Shown in pieces: positions 24,721-35,439 of a stretch of 64,000 bases of DNA. The DNA is from Inonotus obliquus (Eukaryota > Basidiomycota > Agaricomycetes > Hymenochaetales > Hymenochaetaceae). How positions within the stretch are numbered: the first letter of the stretch is position 1; every line of letters begins with the position of its first letter. Both the position numbers and the translations under genes were made by a program. Below the pieces are notes generated by a model, which saw nothing but the letters and a program-made list of their open reading frames with translations, was not told the origin of the DNA and ran no database searches. The DNA lies in contig JAJHTX010000003.1 of assembly GCA_032164295.1 (NCBI GenBank), positions 1,612,001 through 1,676,000 of the forward strand, read 5' to 3'.

Positions 24721-25316
24721 TCACAAGACATCGTCCAAAGGCTCGATGGTAATGGCAATGCCATATTCTTCAAGTGCAATCCGTTCAGGATATCGAACGC
24801 GACGAGCCTCTTCTCTGACGCAACTAGTAAGAGACACAGACGTGACGCAAGGCGCTTCCCGAGCATTCCCATAATACTCTTCTCGAAGCTTGTCCCTTAA
24901 CAGATATCTAGTCAATACAAGCGTGGTGCCAGTGATGATCGGCGACATACTGGATTGGTTGACATTGGAGCTTATGCTCCAGCCAACTTCTAAGCATCTC
25001 ATAGCTCATAGACAACCAGCAACGCCGATAACTAACCCTTCGACAGCCACGGCAAAGCCAAAATCCTCCAAACCTCTTCAATTCTGGATCGTTCTTGAAG
25101 AAACGCCATTTGTCTTCACTAGACGCCCGCTGCAGTCCGATAATGGCTCGTACAACGGTCATAGTCGATTCACCATCGTTAACATAAGCATGCCCGTGCA
25201 TCGAAAAGTATGATCTATAGTATGTTTAAACTTCAGCTCGATGGAGTAGGTTAGTCCACGTACAACCGTTCGACTCTACCTCCCTTTCTCACAGAAGCTC
25301 TCTTAAATCGACGCAT
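24721..25316 (-). CDS. Unrecognised small CCHC-motif protein, tandem paralogue B
   Basis: Exons 25316-25264, 25214-24951, 24907-24721; 167 aa. It starts MRRFKRASVRKGGRVER, nearly matching paralogue A. The core reads NDPELKRFGGFWLCRGC, then 22 residues to HKLQC, giving C-x2-C-x22-H-x3-C. Exons 1 and 2 have exactly the lengths of those in A (53 and 264 nt), and both introns sit at the same codon and phase (after a Leu codon's second base; inside the Gln of QPIQ). The C-terminal exon (LLRDKLREEYYGNA, then VREEARRVRYPERI) resembles paralogue C more than A. No known domain. The three copies lie head-to-tail on the minus strand. Role unknown; a nucleic-acid or protein-binding zinc module is a guess. 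Confidence 0.75.
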
Positions 25317-25768
25317 ACTTGATACTATTAGCCTGGCTTAGACCTACTCAGTCTTGTATGCACGCGACTTGGATAAAGGACGCTGCTCATCTGTGTCTCT
25401 GGAGGTTCGGAACGGATGAATCAGGGAGACGAGAAGGATAGTAGATGCGAAGAAGTCCTCATAAAGACTTCGATATATCTTCATGGCGCCAGAACGCGGA
25501 ACTCCGAGTCATTTTGAAAATATTTACACTAGAAGCCCCTGTACCTAGGCTGTTTGATCGGAGAGAGAATCGTGGCGCGGAATATACCTCCCTTTTCCGG
25601 CGGAACCCTAGCCTAAACCATCGGGGTTCTTCAAAGAAGTGTACTACCATGAGCTGACATTGGTTCCATACCCAAAATATTACTGTACATCAGACTCAAC
25701 CGTATAGAAAGCGCCACTAATCTAAGCAGCCAATAATCTCCACCTCAGTTTTGATCAATCCTCAGCCA
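25317..25768. other. Region between paralogues B and C
   Basis: 452 bp holding the promoter of B and the 3' end of C. No further gene or repeat seen. Confidence 0.5.
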
Positions 25769-26440
25769 TCAAAGATGAGCAATCTCACGAATAGCGCCAG
25801 AGTCGTCTTCTTCAAAGTATTGAACGCGATTAGCATCGTCCCGGACCTTCATTGCGCCTTGTGCCACATTAGTGCTTCGTTCATGGCGCAGCTTTCCCCT
25901 AAGAAATACAGACAAGTGCATTAGTATACATACATGTGGCAAGAGAGAGGATTTGGGGACGACGAACTGGATGAGCGGGCATCGGATTTTGTGTTCCAAC
26001 CGAGCTTGTAGAGTATTATAATGAACGAATGAGCGATATCGAGTCCTCTGACAGCCACAGCACGTCCGGACACCTCGGGCTTTTTTCAAGTCTGGGTCGC
26101 TATTGAAGATTTGTTGCCTCTCTTCAACCGTAGTCCGTGTCAACCCAATGCAGGCCTCGACTATGGTCATATCTCTCTTGGAAGTAGCGCCTATGACATA
26201 GAGATGCTGCTCTAGAACGTAGTATGTCCTGCAGGGAGAGTCAACTGCAGTTCGAAAGAATATCCCACTTGTAGATCTTACACTTTTTCAATTGTGTCTC
26301 CTTTTCTAACATACGCCTTTCGGTGAACGCGATTGTGGTAGTCATTTTCCTTCTGGATATAATGCAATTAGAGATGCCAAGTTGCTATAATTGAGCTACG
26401 ACTGTTTACTCACTTGACCTTTAGCTTTACCGGTGGCCAT
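25769..26440 (-). CDS. Unrecognised small CCHC-motif protein, tandem paralogue C
   Basis: Exons 26440-26414, 26352-26282, 26228-25968, 25898-25769; 162 aa. It differs from A and B by an extra first exon (MATGKAKGQ) and a diverged basic start (HRKAYVRKGDTIEKV) that still shares the VRKGD block. The core reads SDPDLKKARGVRTCCGC, then 19 residues to HKIRC, i.e. C-x2-C-x19-H-x3-C, three residues shorter than in A and B. The last intron again splits the Gln codon after PLIQ. Reading through it is also open, but a shorter 35-nt splice would hit a stop, so the 69-nt intron is chosen. The C-terminus (GKLRHERSTN, VRDDANRVQYFEEDDSG) is related to that of B. It is probably the most diverged copy. Confidence 0.72.
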
Positions 26441-26903
26441 TGCTTGAGAAAGCTGGCAGTCCGCAGTGCATCGAGTCCGACACTTTTATACTCCAGACGG
26501 CCTGTAGAACTCGCACTGAACCCATTCAACGCCTGTAAGATAACTTCTGCTCAGCACGAAATTGGTATCATCGGTGGTTTTCAAAGGAAGTTGCTGGGCC
26601 GGATGATCGGAAGCATGGTTCTCGGAACCGAGCAGGACGGATGGCTGTTCTTTAATGGAATTCAAATATTCTGAGCCAGAAGTCTGGAGAAGCACCTATC
26701 CAGGATTGATAGAAGCGAGGAAATACATGTGCAACATACAATTAATCCGACCGTATTGAGAGTACATTAAATGTGAAAGACAAAGATTACAGAAGTGAAA
26801 CCAATAATTGCGTTCCGAAATCAGTCCGAGAACAAAGCACAGAACAAAGCAAAACGACGTTCGAAGCAAAGAAAATGGTGACAATGTCAAACCACTGAGA
26901 GAG
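26441..26903. other. Intergenic region between paralogue C and DNMT5
   Basis: 463 bp holding the promoter of paralogue C and the 3' flank of DNMT5. No gene recognised. Confidence 0.5.
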
Positions 26904-29900
26904 TTACACTTTCTTCTTCGTCCGTTGCTCGAAGATTTCCACATCAATCGTGTTTGTACTGAGGAACCGCCAGATATGGACAAGCTTCGTTTGACCATAT
27001 CGCCTCAGACGGCCGATAGCTTGTGTCTCACAAGAGTCGTAAATCTCCTGTGTGCTCGTCAAGAGGGGACTCAGGAAGATCGCGTGGTTCGCCCCAGTAA
27101 GGTTCGCACCACTCGCGCTCTCATCCGTAACGTTCAGAAGCAAGACCCTCTCCTCAGAATCGTTCTGGAACTTCTCGAGATTCTTTGATTTCTGGGAAGC
27201 ACTACCCTTTATCTCCAGGAACTTTATTTTGTTCGCGCTGAACGCCTCCGCGACTTTCTTCATGAGGTCTGGGAATTGGACGAAGACAAGGACACGTTCG
27301 TCCTTAGGAACTCTCTTCCTGTAAAATCGTTAGCAAAAACTAGCGACGGACAATACAAGTTGTACTACTGACTTAATCAGTTCGACGACTCTCTCCAGCT
27401 TGAGTCCGAAATGTCTTCCATTGCCATCTCGAGCGACGTCATCAACACCAAGTGTATCGCCTTTGACAACGTTCAAAACACGAGCCGCAGCCTTGCATGC
27501 GCCGGATTGAGCGTAAACACATTCTTCGCGCTCTGCATAGCTCATGACACACTTCATACAGCCAGTGTGACCGCAAGACGACAGAACGGCAATATCCTCT
27601 ATTGGGACGCTTTGGTTTCCGCACGATGGGCACGCAATGGTGGGTGACTTCTCCGCTTGGCGCTGCAAGTCGCGGACAACCGTGAAGTATCGCAAGGAAC
27701 GAACACGACCGACGAGTTCTTTCGTTAGTCGTCGGATTTCGTGGGTCATCTCGCGAATATCCCAAATCATGTCTTTGAGATCATTCGAGGTGCCCTTCCC
27801 TTTGCTCCTTCCCTTATCTTTACCGCCCTTCCGCGCATCTGTTGACTTGTTTGTAAGGCAGGAAAGAGGACCGTCAATTCCGGCTGCTTTCAGCAAGTCA
27901 ATCGCCATCGCAGATGCATCCTTGTCACCGACACCTTCGTCGCGAGTCACCCGAACATACTCTTGGAAGTAGGTTTCTGTGTCTGTCTTGCCGATCTCCT
28001 GTTGCAGTGCGAGAGCGTCCTCGAGCTTGCCAATGAGTTCTTTCTTGCAAAGTTCGAGCTGCTTTGTCCGCTCTTGCACAATAACCTCACAAGCCTTCAT
28101 CGCGTTCTCCTCATCCCGAATGTCGAGATCGAAATGTGAACAACGCTTTAATAATGCCTCTTCGGCGGAACTAAGCATTAATGACATGAGCATTAATTGG
28201 TTCAAGGATAGTTCGTGGACTGAAGCAACTTACGCGCTTTCTCCAAGTGCCTGAGCCAGGCGCTTTTCCCGATCACTCTCCGATTTCCTGCCGCGCTTGA
28301 TCGTCATGTCTAGAGCACGAAGGTGATGTTCGAGCTCAAGGTAAATCGCACGTTCTGCAGCAGGTAGATCAACTCTCTCAATGTTCTCGACCCATGGAAT
28401 CTCGTCGATCTCAGCGATATTCTGCACTCATAGAGTTAATAAGGGCGTAACGTAGACTACCAAACAACAATACGAACCTGACGGACGAACCGATCCAAGA
28501 ATACCTGACCAAGTTGGTGGCGGTGCGCATGCCACTGGAGACTGTGCACCTCACGGAAGGAGTGGAACTTTTCAGACTCTGACAATGGCTCATCAGTTAG
28601 GGGAAAATAAATGAACAGTGAAAATTACCGGTTTGTTCCCTCTGCCGTTTCTTCACTTGCGCGGACTGGCCTTCCCCATCATCATCAATGCCCAGGTGAA
28701 CATCAAGGAAAGCCGAAATTGTCTTGAGAGCTGCGAAATCATGGATCGGCGGAGTTCCGGAAAGAACCCAACGACGAGTTGCCGTCAGCTTCTGCACCAT
28801 AGAGAGGATTTTACCCTCCAGGTACGTGTACTCGTCGATTACCAAACGAGCGAAGTAGAACATCTCCAAAGGCGGAGAATGCGTCTGCTTCCAGTCTTTC
28901 TTCGCTTTGCTCTTGAGCTTCCAAGGGTCAGTCTCTTCTCGCAACTTCACAGGCTTCACGGGCTTGCTCTTCGCCGCTGTCGCTTTCCCCGACTTTCCGG
29001 CCTTCTTGCCCTTCCCACCTTCAGCGTCCGAGGCTGCGGCAGACGTTTTGGCCTTTTTCGTGGGACGACTTGGCTTCGCAGGCTTCTTTGCTGCCTTCTT
29101 CGTCGGTTCCGAGTCAGAAGCATCCTCAACTCCGTGGTCATCATCCGCCTCGTCATCTTCCTCAAAGTCGGAGAATGAGTCCTCATAGTCAGAAGACTCT
29201 GCTTTACGTTTTTTGAACTTCAGCTTTGAAGAACTGGCAGCTGGCGCCTTTCCTTTCTCTTTAGGCCTCGTTTCGACGATGACATCGTCATCAGACTCGA
29301 TGATAGTGATACGATTCATACGTTTCCGAAGACTCGGTTTTTCATCTTCGATGTCTGACGATTCCGCACCGGAAGACGGCGCAGAGCTCGGTGGAGGAGT
29401 TGTCTCGACGGCCGAAGAATATGAGGACGATGCTACTACGTTCGTGCTCTTGACGGACTTGCGGGCTGGGATGACGACCTCGACGATCTTGTTTGAAGGC
29501 GGCGAGATAACCTCTGGTTCATCCTCATCGACATCCATCGGTTCACTCTGAGCTTCGCTCGCCGACTGCACCTCTCGCACATCCACTGCTTCGCGGTATT
29601 TGGCACCCTTCAATCGCTTCTTCTGAACGAACATGTTTGCCTCGTCATCTATCACCATACAGGTCAAGTCAGAACGTTGCCCTCAAAAAGAAGAGAATAA
29701 ATAATCGCACCTCTCTTGCGCGCTTCGTGAATAGCCTCCATGACTGCCTCCGAACCCTCGTTACGCAGGCGCTCCACCTGATCTCGCAATGAAGCCAGAA
29801 TGAGATTCAATCTCGCATTGAAATACCGACCGTCTTGACTTGGCAGTGTTCCCCCAGCTGCAAATGCCTCGAGATTCGAAAGATAGACACCACTGTGGAA

Positions 29901-32900
29901 TAGGTTTGAAGCGACGACAATAATGTCTGCGTCTTGAACTTCTTCAACAGTCAGAGAATTGAGATTACTGGCTGTCGAGATAATGACGACCTCGAAGTGG
30001 TCGCCTGTGAACTTCTTTATTTCCGAACCCCACTGACGGGTAAGATGAGGAGGGACGACAACCAGCGTACCCCTGACGTAGATCTTTCCGCGAAGCTGTT
30101 CCTTGGAGGGGCGAGGTTCTTGCTTAACGAACTTTGCGGCACTGTCGATCAGACCAAGCGTAATTGCAGTTTTGCCGTATCCGACTTCGTCTGCGAGCAC
30201 GCCACCGCGTACATGTACCGGACGTTGCGCACGTCCCTGCGCACGCCAGTTCAGGTGCGTCAACAAAGCTTCAGCGATCTCTTCCTCGACGAACGGAGAA
30301 GCGTCCAGAGACTCTTGGTTGATCATCCAACCAAGCGAACGAAGTTGCTCCTTGCGCAGCGGAATTTTGAAATGGCGAGGCTGTTCGATCTCAGGATCAC
30401 TACGATTGCTGCTCAGTTGGAACTTCGGCAGATTCAGCTTCGCAGGATCCGTGAAATTCGTGTCGAAATGCCACGCGAATCTCGCTTTCTCGGATTGACT
30501 ACGAACGGGCAGACGAGAATAAGCACGATGAATCAAAGAAGTCAGGTTCACGCCGATGCGGACTGTACCGATACCCGAATGTTCATCTAGTCGTAATTGC
30601 GTAACGAACGGTGCAGGTCGATTCTTGAGTGCACGTTCGTATGCGCCAGCTTGGTAGGCATCTTCAATGGCGCGGATCTTGTTCTTCTCATTTCGGATCC
30701 AACGAATGTTGGGTAACGCGGGTGAGCATCGGCGGCACGCCTGCGTCTGAATGTCATCCGGCATCGCAATTTCCGTCCACCGGTTGAATCGCTCATTGAT
30801 GTTCTTGACACGCTCGATAAGCCATGACAAAGCTTGGAATGTTACACGTTCATGAACTTTGTCAACTTCGACCCACTTTCCGCGGGGCCACTCTGAACCT
30901 GCCTGGTCCTTAAGGGGCACTTTACAGACAAGCAAGGCTAGAGCGCTTGCACAATCCTCAGTCGAGGTATGAACATCGAGTAAGCCCGCTGGAACGGCGG
31001 AGGATGCTTCACGACCTTTTGATGACTGTGAGAGATCAGTTTATCAAGTATGCGAAAAAGCAGGGAAAGACCCTTACCTGAATAGAAATGCCGCTGACGC
31101 TGACCCAAATGCAAGGGACATGACACACGACAGACTTGCCTTCTTCATTAACGTCCGCCTGCCTCCACTTTGAATCAAGTTTACAGATCACAGGTCGTGT
31201 CTCGCCAAACTGATACCGACGTTTGCTAATCGAAAACACGAAAGGATCCTGATCAGGAGTGCCGCAGCGCGTAGGATCTAAGAAAAGAAAAAGCGGAGGC
31301 AATGAGGCGTCGTTATTCGTCTCTTTCCGATGGAGAGCGTTTGTCGCAGTGCCGCACTTATCCAGCAACGTGTAGATTCCGGAAATGTCCCGATCAAGGA
31401 CGGAAGCTGCTTCCTTGGGCACTGAAACCTCAAGCTTCGGAAAGACAACACGATCTTTGAACTCGTTCAGAAGCCCCAGTTTCGCTTGCCATGCAGGAAC
31501 CTTCTCGCCAACGCCCTTGATGGATACCTTCACAACGGATGGCTTTGGTAAAGCAACCTCCCAAGAACCATTGAGTAAGCCATCGGTACACCGCATGCGT
31601 GCGACTGGAACCTCCAGTATGCTACGGATCTCGCTATTCGCTGGTTCGCTTTCCTTTGCATTCGCGAATAGTCTCCATTCCGGCTGTTGCGGATGTAGCT
31701 GGAGCTCAAGGGTCCCATGAGGAGACTTGAATGTCGCGACCCAGATCTCCTGTCGCTTCAGCTCTACAAAGCGCTGCTCAATCTCCGAGACGCGCAGCAC
31801 GGCTTCACGCCATGCAGCCCACTTGACCTCAGGTATATCGGGAGCTTGCGAACGGCGAAGGGAGTCAAGGATGTCCCCAGAAACCCCTTTGAAAGACATG
31901 CTCATGGGTAGCGCCAATTTGAGTTCCTGGGCGAAGACCTGAGGAGATAGGCGTGGACTTAAGGCAAAGTCGATTGCAAGATAATTATGCTCAGGACGAC
32001 CGCCACATCTTTCGCAGGACGTCGCGTCACAATCCGCACAACGATTCAGAACGCGAGATGTCATATCTGTTCGGCCTTCGCATTCGCATAATCGGACGCT
32101 GGCCTGAGCTTTGCTTAGGAGGTCACGCAACGAACTCTGGACGGTGGTTGACAGGTCGAGAGGTCCCTCGTTCAGTTTCTCTTCTCCCGTAATATGTCGC
32201 TCGATATCGACCTTGGAGACGTCGTCGACATCCATATTTCTATGGTTAGCGTCCACGTCAGTATGCCCCGCCTTCTCTTCGTAGGTGTCCAAATCGTCTC
32301 CTTGCTTTAAGAGATTCCTCCCGACAACCAACGCTGCAAGCATACAGGCACCGACTACTGTTGTAGACATGGCATTGCCTGCAAGGTCTGCTAGCTGGTC
32401 CTCCGTCTCGCGCGTGAGAAGTAGTTTGTCTACCGGTAGCCCTTGCATAGAGAGCGCTTCAAGACCAACCATTGGCCCCCCTCTATTCGTGATGTACGGA
32501 ATCATAGAAGGCGTCAGGCACGGACATACTCCAAGTCGCTTCGAACCAATTTCGCGGTCAACATTCTGCGATAAATTCCACACTTGTCTAAGAGAACAAT
32601 TGTCATCTGTCTGAATTATTTGCCGGAATGAGAGGGATTTGCACTTACGTCTTGTATGAAGGGTCAATGCCTAACTTGCCATATCGCAGAAGAGTAATGT
32701 CCATAAGGTCCCAGACACGCTCAACCTGAGCAACACCCCAGTCTCCCCATGCGAAGTCGGGAAGCTTGCAGAAGCCGCCCTCCTCCCAGTTGGTAAGAGG
32801 CCGCTTCGGTCCCAAGCCTTCTTCAAGACGCGCTCGTTGATGTCGAGACTCGCAGCGACCCCAGTCAGTCCGGCCAGTTCGACGGTCAAGAGCGCCGAAA

Positions 32901-33984
32901 CTTTCTCGAACTAGTTTTTGTCGTGCTTGATGGATTCGCTGATCATCCGTTCGAAGCATCCAGGAGTCGAGCGTCGTAGAGGCGGGCCGTTCTAGACTAT
33001 TCACCCGCTTACGCCAGGAATCTGGAATCGACGAATTCCTTTGGTGAACGGCCAGTAGGTAGACTCGTGTTCGCGTATGTGGGATGTAATAGTTCTTGGT
33101 ATCGACCCGGAAGAAGGCTGCGCTGTACTTATTCCTTTCGAAGTACTTCACTACTTTGTTCCAAGGTGCACCGCATACGTTCTCAAGGATCACTAATGGA
33201 GGTCGATGCTTGTCGACCCACGACATCATTCCTCTAAACGTCCGCCCAGACTCGCCGTCAGCATCGATGTCCTGCTTTTCGTTATTAAGCGTTGAGTAGT
33301 CAACGCATGATGTTCCAGCAATAAGTAAGTCTACATCACCCGGAACGGGCACCTGGGAGCCATAGGCCGTTGTCCTTCAGACGATGTGAGCCTCTACCAA
33401 CTCCGTGACAAAGAAAAATAGACGTACGCCTCATCACCTCCTAACTCACAGATATCACGGAACAATATGGGAGGAGAGAAATTTCGCTCTATGTATGCTT
33501 GTTTGAAAGGCTCGATTTCACAGGAGAAGACGTGTTCGATTTCAAGTTTTGTTGAAAACAACTTCTGAATCGACTCCTGGATTAGCTCAAGAGCGAGTAA
33601 AGGCGATTCTGTGCCAGAGCACATCGTCGCGACGCGCAGCTTTCGGCCTTTGATCCGATCGGCGACTTTCTTGATATCTGGTATTCGACTGACCAGATCT
33701 GTGAAGATGTCGGGGATGCTGCTAATGGGAGGGAGTTGGGAGTTTGCGGGAGATGCCCTCTTGTCGACAGCGGAAGGCTTTGAGACGCCTGATTCTTCCA
33801 TTTCCACATCATCTTCAGCGTCGTCTGCGTAATCAGCGTCATTGTCCGTATCTCTTTCATCCGCAGCCCCGTCGTTGTCACGCATTTTCTCTGACACGTC
33901 TTTCTTCTGAGCCTTCTTCTTGACAATAAACGAGTTGAGTGTCGATTGTCCTTTTGGTGCTGTTGAAGCCTTGGATATAGCCAT
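26904..33984 (-). CDS. DNMT5: DNMT5: cytosine-5 DNA methyltransferase fused to SNF2 helicase with RING finger
   Basis: DNMT5 is an ATP-dependent maintenance methylase that copies CpG methylation at hemimethylated sites in fungi. Nine in-frame exons: 33984-33428, 33374-32649, 32587-31078, 31025-29711, 29648-28629, 28578-28478, 28421-28234, 28170-27369, 27314-26904; 2,209 aa. Methyltransferase: motif I ATMCSGTESP (119-128), motif IV GTSCVDYS with catalytic Cys209, motif VI ENV (Glu250), the RTRVYLL block, and GNAMSTTVVGA near 500. A Cys cluster (595-628: CEC, CADC,C, CERC, H) follows. SNF2: Walker A GYGKT (1213-1217), DEYT (1641-1644), SGTPP, then RING CPSC...CGHTGCMKC (1986-2031). The C-terminal helicase half has GRLRRYGQ. 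A ~230-residue acidic/Lys-rich disordered insert (about 1395-1625) splits the ATPase lobe. The N-terminus has no chromodomain, but QSTLNSFI (13-20) resembles a PIP box. All catalytic residues checked are present. Confidence 0.95.
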
Positions 33985-34160
33985 TTTATCTCAGTCGACA
34001 CGTCAGGGAACGCGTACTTGGTGGTAGTTTATGAGAGAGTGATGGGACGCGTCGAAGACGACGCGTTAGTCACAACGGAAATGTTTGTGACTCAGTGTCG
34101 CGTGATTTCACGCAATAATTTTGCTTCCGTTGTGAATTTTTCTTCTTACTCAGCCTAGCC
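33985..34160. promoter_or_regulatory. Divergent promoter DNMT5 / PAP2 with three ACGCGT (MCB) boxes
   Basis: 176 bp between two start codons. ACGCGT occurs at 34010-34015, 34047-34052 and 34061-34066. The latter two are arms of a perfect inverted repeat (8-bp arms 34047-34054 and 34059-34066, loop AAGA). ACGCGT is the MluI cell-cycle box bound by the MBF complex, which drives G1/S genes in fungi. About 0.04 such sites are expected by chance in this length. This suggests S-phase expression of DNMT5, consistent with a maintenance methylase. Confidence 0.6.
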
Positions 34161-35383
34161 ATGCCGGGCTTACTCGATCACCTTAGAAATCACTACGGGT
34201 CCGATGCTCTTGACTGGTTTGATATTTGTTACATAGGAGACTGGTACTGGAACGTTCTCGCACATTGATTGCAGCTGGTTGTACTCACGAACGAACCTGA
34301 AGGCTGATAGCGACTCTTCTTTGGTTCATCGCTGGTTTCGTGGACCAATTCCACGTCTTCGAACGCGAATTCTCTCTAGACGACCCACTCATTAGTCATC
34401 CACACAAGAAACAACAGTACGTTCATTGCTGATGTTTCTGAGAGCTGCTCATTCACCGGTGCTTTGATGATGGCTATCCTAGAATAAGCGGCTATATGAA
34501 TAATGCGATAGTACTCATGGTACCGCTAGCAGTCATTTTGTTGTCTTCCTTAGCAAGACGTTCCCTTATCGACTTGCATCATGGTGCTCTAGGCCTATGG
34601 GTTTCGAGGTATGCATCTTGCGTGTCCCATTAAGCCGTATCTGACCTCATTAATGTAGAAGTATGGCACACTTCGTTACAGAATTTCTTAAGAACAGAGT
34701 TGGTGAGCTAGCTTGATCATCTCTTCGCATGATTATCTCAAAACGTTTCATAGGTCGTCTTCGCCCTGACTTCCTTGCCCGCTGCAAGTGGGGTGAGGCA
34801 CTGCACCAATGTACCGGGTAGCTGAGTATATTATTGAGTTGCGCAGCATTACATGTCTGATACACGGTCAACAGGAAGCACAAGGATATAATTGACGGAC
34901 GCAAGTCATTCCCGTCAGGGCATACATCTTCAGCTTTCTCAGGAATGACCTTCTTGTTCTTGTGGCTCGCTGCGCACACTGCTGCCTGGTCTTTCACGGC
35001 GGCTCTTCCACCTCGCAGCCCCTGGATATTCACTACACGCTTAGGCAGGGTACTCCTAACGTTACTGCCCCTCATATATGCTACATGGGTAGGTTTGTCG
35101 AGGCTCGAAGACTACGTAAGTAGTTCATTATTTAAAACATGTTAACGGATGTAATCTGGCAAATTAGAGACATCATAAAGAGGATATCATAGTCGGTGGG
35201 ATCATCGGCATAACTAGCGGTGTTATCGGTTATGTATCCTACTGGCCAAACCCATTCAATTACTCCAGCGGTGGCATTGACACCCCGAGGCTTCTATACA
35301 GAATCGAAGCGAACGATATGGGGGCTCAAAGGACTAGTGGGTCTGCGTATGAATTAACGCGACTGGAAGAAGGTTCTACATAG
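34161..35383 (+). CDS. PAP2-family lipid phosphate phosphatase (DPP1/LPP1-like)
   Basis: Integral-membrane phosphatase that removes phosphate from phosphatidate, diacylglycerol pyrophosphate or related lipids. The three signature motifs are split over several exons: KNRVGRLRPD (motif 1), FPSGHTSSAF (motif 2) and SRLEDYRHHKEDIIVGG (motif 3), whose His residues are catalytic. The start MPGLLDHLRNHYGSDALDWF is followed by hydrophobic segments (ATLLWFIAGFVDQ; VLMVPLAVILLSSLA; FLFLWLAAHTAAWSF; VLLTLLPLIYATWVGL; VGGIIGITSGVIGYVSYW), the usual six-pass topology. Short GT-AG introns lie near 34228-34310, 34417-34487, 34609-34670, 34706-34755, 34820-34874 and 35117-35167; the edges of the first two are less certain. 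The C-terminal tail is hydrophilic. It shares a 176-bp promoter with DNMT5 and is convergent with the CID gene, only 56 bp from it. Confidence 0.9.
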
Positions 35384-35439
35384 ACCAAATAAACGAAAGA
35401 CGATGAAGACATAAACAAAATATCGTCCATTCCACTTTT

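Noticed and set aside
25899..25933. Very short (35-nt) alternative intron in paralogue C
   Set aside because: Too short for splicing, and the product meets a stop. The 69-nt intron at the position conserved in A and B is preferred.
28618..30590. Long plus-strand frames opposite DNMT5 (e.g. 29934-30590)
   Set aside because: They are antisense shadows of a gene with clear conserved motifs on the minus strand.
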